Source: Treponema sp.
Lineage (GTDB): Bacteria; Spirochaetota; Spirochaetia; Treponematales; Breznakiellaceae
Length of the DNA: 14,731 nt
Assembly (NCBI GenBank): GCA_031275535.1
Contig: JAISOR010000040.1
Coordinates: forward strand, 1-14,731
Direction: 5' to 3'
The notes below the pieces were generated by a model, which saw only the letters and a list, made by a program, of their open reading frames with translations, ran no database searches and was not told the DNA's origin. Positions within the stretch are counted from its first letter, which is position 1. Every line of letters begins with the position of its first letter. This document shows positions 12,512 through 14,731 of this stretch, piece after piece. The position numbers were made by a program, and so were the translations under genes.

Positions 12512-14731
12512 CTATTTAAATTCGAATTTATCTTCTTTATAAGTAATCTCGGATTTTATTTCGCTGATCGGCTTCCATTGCACGATAAAGGATACCTCAT
12601 TGTTGAATTTATATTGATACGGGGCGGTGGTCTGATCCAGATAGGGGGAGAGGGTAATCCCCAATTTGGCGTCCCAATCCCCCAAATGATGAACCAGGTT
12701 GATATTAAAGGATTTTAGCTTAAACGCGGACTGCCTCCGCAGGTCCTCATCATCGAATCTAAAAGAATTAAACAGATCAATAAAGACGTTTTTCTCCCCC
12801 GGAAGCTCAACGGGGAGATCGAAGAAGGGCAGATCCTGGAAATACCGGAAGATCGCCGAATTTTTGGATGTAACATTGAAGGAAAGGTCCAAAAAATTGG
12901 TTACCTTCAGGCTAAAACCCAGGGTAAAATTAAATTCCGAATAGCTGTACCGCTGCAGATCAAAGGCAAGGGAGGTATTGAGGTTGACCGAAAAGGTGAG
13001 CCGTTTCTTCCAGAGGTCCTTTTTTTCAAAGCTCCGTACATAGGCCAGCCTAAATTCCCTGGGATTCAGCGCCTCATCCGTGGATTGGACCCACCCGATA
13101 GCGGGATCCAGGCTATAGGACCTGATGTAGGCGGCGGTAAAAGAAGCGGTCAGGCCATAGAAGGTAAGGCCCGAAGTAAGGGTGGAAAACCGTTCCGGTT
13201 CGGGCTCATAGACCACGTTCTGGGAAAGATAAAAGGAATTGTTAAACCGCAGGGTCTCGGTAAAATACAGGGGGTCCACCTTTCGGAGTTCAGAGTCGAA
13301 GGGCTCAAATACCTTGCCCCGGACATTGGTTTCGGTAAGCCATATCCGGGCGGTGGCGTTCCCCGACAGGGTGGTATCCTCCGGGGGCAGATCGGAGCTA
13401 ACCACCAGGGTCTGGGCCTTATCCCTAACCAGGGCCTCAACGGTGGCCGCAGCCTGATGGAGATCCAGGTGTTCCTTATCCCACTTGCCGTATTCCACAT
13501 CCCAGGAGGCTTCATCGGGGTTTTGTCCCTCCAGAACCGACTTGGCGATAAGGCCCTGGAGGGTATACTTGAGGTTGGAATTCCCCCAAATGGCGTTCCG
13601 GTACAGGGGTTTAACGGTGGTGATAAATTCGGAAGAAAGAGTAAAATAGGTTGAATTATAGACCCGCATCCGGGCGGCGTCTACCTTATCCTGGGTATTG
13701 TAGTCTTCGGAGTCCCTGTTCATATACGTATAATCCTGCCAGGAGGCGGTCCCATAGACCCGGAGGGAACTGGTATAGAGGCTGTTGGTCTCGGACAGGG
13801 TAAAGGTCGTGCTGCCGTCGGATCGGAAGGTGGATAATATTGAAGAAACTTCACTCCAGTCCACATCCTCAACGGTGGGCCAGTTTTGCGCGCCGGAACG
13901 GAGCTGAAGCTCCATGGCGGAGGACGGATTGAACCGGTAATCGATAACAAAACGCTGCCCCCCGGGCTTAAGGGGCTCAAAACGCTGGGCCAATGCGGGG
14001 GGCGCTAAAAGATAGGGATCCGCGGCCCCGCCGGCGGGGGTATTTTGGGGCGCCGTCTCCCAGGGCGAAATGGGTACGCCGATGGCTTGCAGGGGATCCG
14101 CCTCCTCTGTCACCTCTCCGGTCTGGGCCGTGGTGGTGGTCCGGGAACTATCCAGGCTAAGGGGCGTTCCCGCGATGGTGGTGGTGATGGAATAGAGGGT
14201 AATCTTATCGGGGTAAAAAAACCTCCGGTCCGGGGATATGGTACTATAATTGGGCGTCCCGGAGGAAACATCCCTGGTTCTAAAAGAAACGGCGGTATTG
14301 ATATTCGAAATTGAAAGGGTTGAAAGATAGGGCGACAGGAATGGAAGCGAGGGGGTAACGGAACCGCTCAGCCTCCATTCATAGGAACCCAGGGTATCGG
14401 TGGATATCTCTTCTTCTTCGCCGGAGGATAGTTCCTTTATCATGGCAAAGAGATCCTGGCTCTCGGACCGGTTTAGAAAATCCCGGTTCACAAAGGGATC
14501 GGAATACATGGGAAAAGCCCAGGACATGGAGCCGTAGGCTCCCGACAGGGAACCGGTGGTATTAAGACGGTACCGAAGGGGTATTTCGGCGGAAAAAAAA
14601 CGGGAAGTATTCCAGTCACTGGTCCCGTCAAAACGGGGAAAGGGGGTATAGTAATTACTGTTCGGTACCTGCAAGATATCCCGGGTAAAACCGATGCCCG
14701 CGGAAAGGCTCGTGGCGCCGAAGGGCTTTTT
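12512..14731 (-). CDS. Large outer-membrane beta-barrel protein, probably LptD (5' part beyond window)
   Basis: The frame is open to the right edge; 739 codons are visible, starting KKPFGATSLSAGIGFTRD, so the true start is outside the window. The sequence is dominated by alternating polar/hydrophobic strands rich in Ser, Thr, Tyr and Phe, for example YSEFNFTLGFSLKVTNFLDL, FNINLVHHLGDWDAKLGITL and NEVSFIVQWKPISEI, as in outer-membrane barrels. Size, strand pattern and the VHHLGDWD-containing C-terminus recall spirochaetal LptD/OstA, the protein that inserts lipopolysaccharide in other Gram-negatives. A proline/alanine-rich low-complexity stretch (visible residues about 191-261) probably forms a loop. 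The C-terminus ends FEFK. LptD is my best guess; another large porin-like barrel is possible. Cargo is unclear if the organism lacks lipopolysaccharide, as many treponemes do. Confidence 0.65.
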   Translation of the reverse strand, partial: KKPFGATSLSAGIGFTRDILQVPNSNYYTPFPRFDGTSDWNTSRFFSAEIPLRYRLNTTGSLSGAYGSMSWAFPMYSDPFVNRDFLNRSESQDLFAMIKELSSGEEEEISTDTLGSYEWRLSGSVTPSLPFLSPYLSTLSISNINTAVSFRTRDVSSGTPNYSTISPDRRFFYPDKITLYSITTTIAGTPLSLDSSRTTTTAQTGEVTEEADPLQAIGVPISPWETAPQNTPAGGAADPYLLAPPALAQRFEPLKPGGQRFVIDYRFNPSSAMELQLRSGAQNWPTVEDVDWSEVSSILSTFRSDGSTTFTLSETNSLYTSSLRVYGTASWQDYTYMNRDSEDYNTQDKVDAARMRVYNSTYFTLSSEFITTVKPLYRNAIWGNSNLKYTLQGLIAKSVLEGQNPDEASWDVEYGKWDKEHLDLHQAAATVEALVRDKAQTLVVSSDLPPEDTTLSGNATARIWLTETNVRGKVFEPFDSELRKVDPLYFTETLRFNNSFYLSQNVVYEPEPERFSTLTSGLTFYGLTASFTAAYIRSYSLDPAIGWVQSTDEALNPREFRLAYVRSFEKKDLWKKRLTFSVNLNTSLAFDLQRYSYSEFNFTLGFSLKVTNFLDLSFNVTSKNSAIFRYFQDLPFFDLPVELPGEKNVFIDLFNSFRFDDEDLRRQSAFKLKSFNINLVHHLGDWDAKLGITLSPYLDQTTAPYQYKFNNEVSFIVQWKPISEIKSEITYKEDKFEFK
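12517..12530. repeat. 14-bp palindrome at the 3' end of the barrel gene
   Basis: TAAATTCGAATTTA is a perfect palindrome lying across the last codons of the gene, shortly upstream of the rho promoter. It lacks the GC stem and U-run of a terminator. It may be chance in coding sequence for Lys-Phe-Glu-Phe-Lys. Confidence 0.4.

Noticed and set aside
1..14731. CRISPR array, tRNA/rRNA gene, insertion sequence or prophage
   Set aside because: No regularly spaced repeats, cloverleaf-like segments, transposase or phage proteins were seen; apart from the edge recombinase fragment the window is packed with housekeeping genes.

Overview
The window carries the division and cell-wall (dcw) cluster of a spirochaete, most likely a Treponema relative. 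The basis is gene order and protein character: a compact mraZ-rsmH-ftsL-murF-mraY-ftsW-ftsQ-ftsA-ftsZ block without ftsI, murE, murD, murG or murC, a nearby rho-rpmE pair, and a large outer-membrane beta-barrel gene with LptD-like features. The rather high GC and the many G/C homopolymers would suit a termite-gut or free-living treponeme better than T. pallidum. The organism assignment is inference.

Layout. Positions 1-9011 (minus strand) hold one tightly packed operon. Transcription starts at a sigma70-type promoter near 9055-9082 and runs mraZ, rsmH, ftsL, murF, mraY, ftsW, ftsQ, ftsA, ftsZ, then the N-terminus of a Xer-type tyrosine recombinase cut by the left edge. Nearly all junctions overlap or abut (1 to 8 nt overlaps, ATGA junctions), implying translational coupling. 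The one real gap (about 80 nt, ftsA to ftsZ) is AT-rich and holds a perfect 12-1-12 palindrome. Upstream of mraZ, five MraZ boxes at exact 10-bp spacing run from the -10 element to the start codon, so autoregulation of the operon is very likely.

Positions 9083-10154 (plus strand): a divergent transcript with a good extended -10 promoter and almost no leader. It encodes an 82-aa protein of unknown function and, overlapping it, a 239-aa protein with a PD-(D/E)XK nuclease-like motif set and a C-terminal winged helix. This pair is the least understood part of the window.

Positions 10144-12512 (minus strand): rho and rpmE (ribosomal protein L31). Rho has an unusually long, low-complexity N-terminal extension of about 200 residues. 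Its promoter is near consensus and lies about 170 nt upstream of the start codon, giving a long leader. A perfect 22-bp GC-rich palindrome separates rho from rpmE. The rpmE 3' end overlaps the convergent nuclease-like gene by 11 nt.

Positions 12512-14731 (minus strand): the C-terminal 739 codons of a large beta-barrel-like protein, probably the spirochaetal LptD, open at the right edge.

How the genes work together: MraZ regulates the cluster and RsmH modifies 16S rRNA. MurF and MraY make and lipid-link the peptidoglycan precursor. FtsW polymerises septal glycan, FtsL and FtsQ form part of the divisome core, and FtsA tethers FtsZ to the membrane. I saw no tRNA, rRNA, CRISPR, insertion sequence or convincing intrinsic terminator. 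No gene-free stretch exceeds about 225 nt; the two longest (9012-9202 and 12290-12511) are described as features.
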